In this document: positions 6,112-6,137 of the stretch, one piece after another
How the letters are laid out: every line of letters begins with the position of its first letter
Position numbering within the stretch: the stretch's first letter is position 1
Source of the DNA: Bacteroidota bacterium
GTDB lineage: Bacteria; Bacteroidota; Bacteroidia; Bacteroidales; Prolixibacteraceae
Length of the DNA stretch: 6,137 nt
Assembly (NCBI GenBank): GCA_013203755.1
Contig: JABMPI010000218.1
Location: 1 to 6,137 of the forward strand
Direction of reading: 5' to 3'
The notes under the pieces: generated by a model
Seen by the model: the letters and a program-made list of their open reading frames with translations, nothing else
Database searches by the model: none
Told to the model about the DNA's origin: nothing
Program-made: the position numbers and the translations under genes

Positions 6112-6137
6112 TTACACAAAGTAGCACAGAGTTACAC
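6102..6137. repeat. Ten-base-period tandem repeat, continuing past the window
   Basis: Three full decamers and a partial fourth follow the pattern TNNCACARAG (6102-6111, 6112-6121, 6122-6131, 6132-6137). Every second unit is nearly identical, which gives an exact 13-base direct repeat CACAGAGTTACAC at 6105-6117 and 6125-6137. The array reaches the window edge, so its full length is unknown. It resembles the short low-complexity intergenic arrays seen in many bacterial genomes; no function can be read from it. Confidence 0.65.

Larger units (their letters stand above)
6035..6137 (-). promoter_or_regulatory. Upstream region of the ceramidase-like gene, cut by the window edge
   Basis: These 103 bases precede the start codon of the presumed first gene of the operon. 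I see no good Shine-Dalgarno: the nearest purine run, AAAGGAAAA on the coding strand, is about 19 bases from the ATG, which is too far. No convincing Bacteroidota -7 box (TAnnTTTG) with a -33 element can be picked, and the promoter may lie beyond the window. The region contains the decamer repeat and inverted repeat described separately. Confidence 0.35.

Overview
The window holds three protein-coding genes, all on the minus strand, plus one long intergenic region full of palindromes. The base composition is AT-rich. The gene starts lack clear Shine-Dalgarno sequences, and two kinds of export signal are present: Sec type I and a lipobox followed by acidic residues. The protein families are ones common in carbohydrate- and lipid-degrading gene clusters of Bacteroidota. 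Together these suggest a member of the Bacteroidota, perhaps a marine or gut Bacteroidales/Marinilabiliales-type organism. That placement is inference; no taxonomic marker gene is in the window.

Layout in the direction of transcription (high to low coordinates). Positions 6137-6035 are an upstream region with a decamer tandem repeat at the window edge. Positions 6034-4730 encode a secreted 434-residue protein with the neutral/alkaline ceramidase N-terminal domain; the zinc-ligand and nucleophile motifs are visible. After only 20 bases, positions 4709-2373 encode a secreted 778-residue glycoside-hydrolase-like protein (paralogue A). Its fold resembles the GH20/GH67 group: an N-terminal alpha/beta domain, a TIM-barrel-like core, a helical region and a beta-rich C-terminus. 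I cannot assign it to a numbered family. A 598-base gap (2372-1775) follows, with a cluster of at least eight hairpins like REP elements, a 12-bp inverted repeat and a 7-bp-period tandem repeat. Positions 1774-1 encode a close paralogue of A (paralogue B) with a lipoprotein signal. It runs off the window after 591 residues.

The tight spacing of the first two genes and the shared direction of all three suggest one degradation locus, with the ceramidase-like hydrolase and paralogue A co-transcribed. Paralogue B may be read through or have its own promoter. The most plausible joint role (inference) is breakdown of a glycoconjugate outside the cytoplasm: the two hydrolases would act on the sugar part, one free in the periplasm or secreted and one membrane-anchored, and the metal-dependent ceramidase-like enzyme would cut an amide or another bond. 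No transporter, SusC/SusD pair, sulfatase or regulator lies in the window, so the substrate cannot be named.
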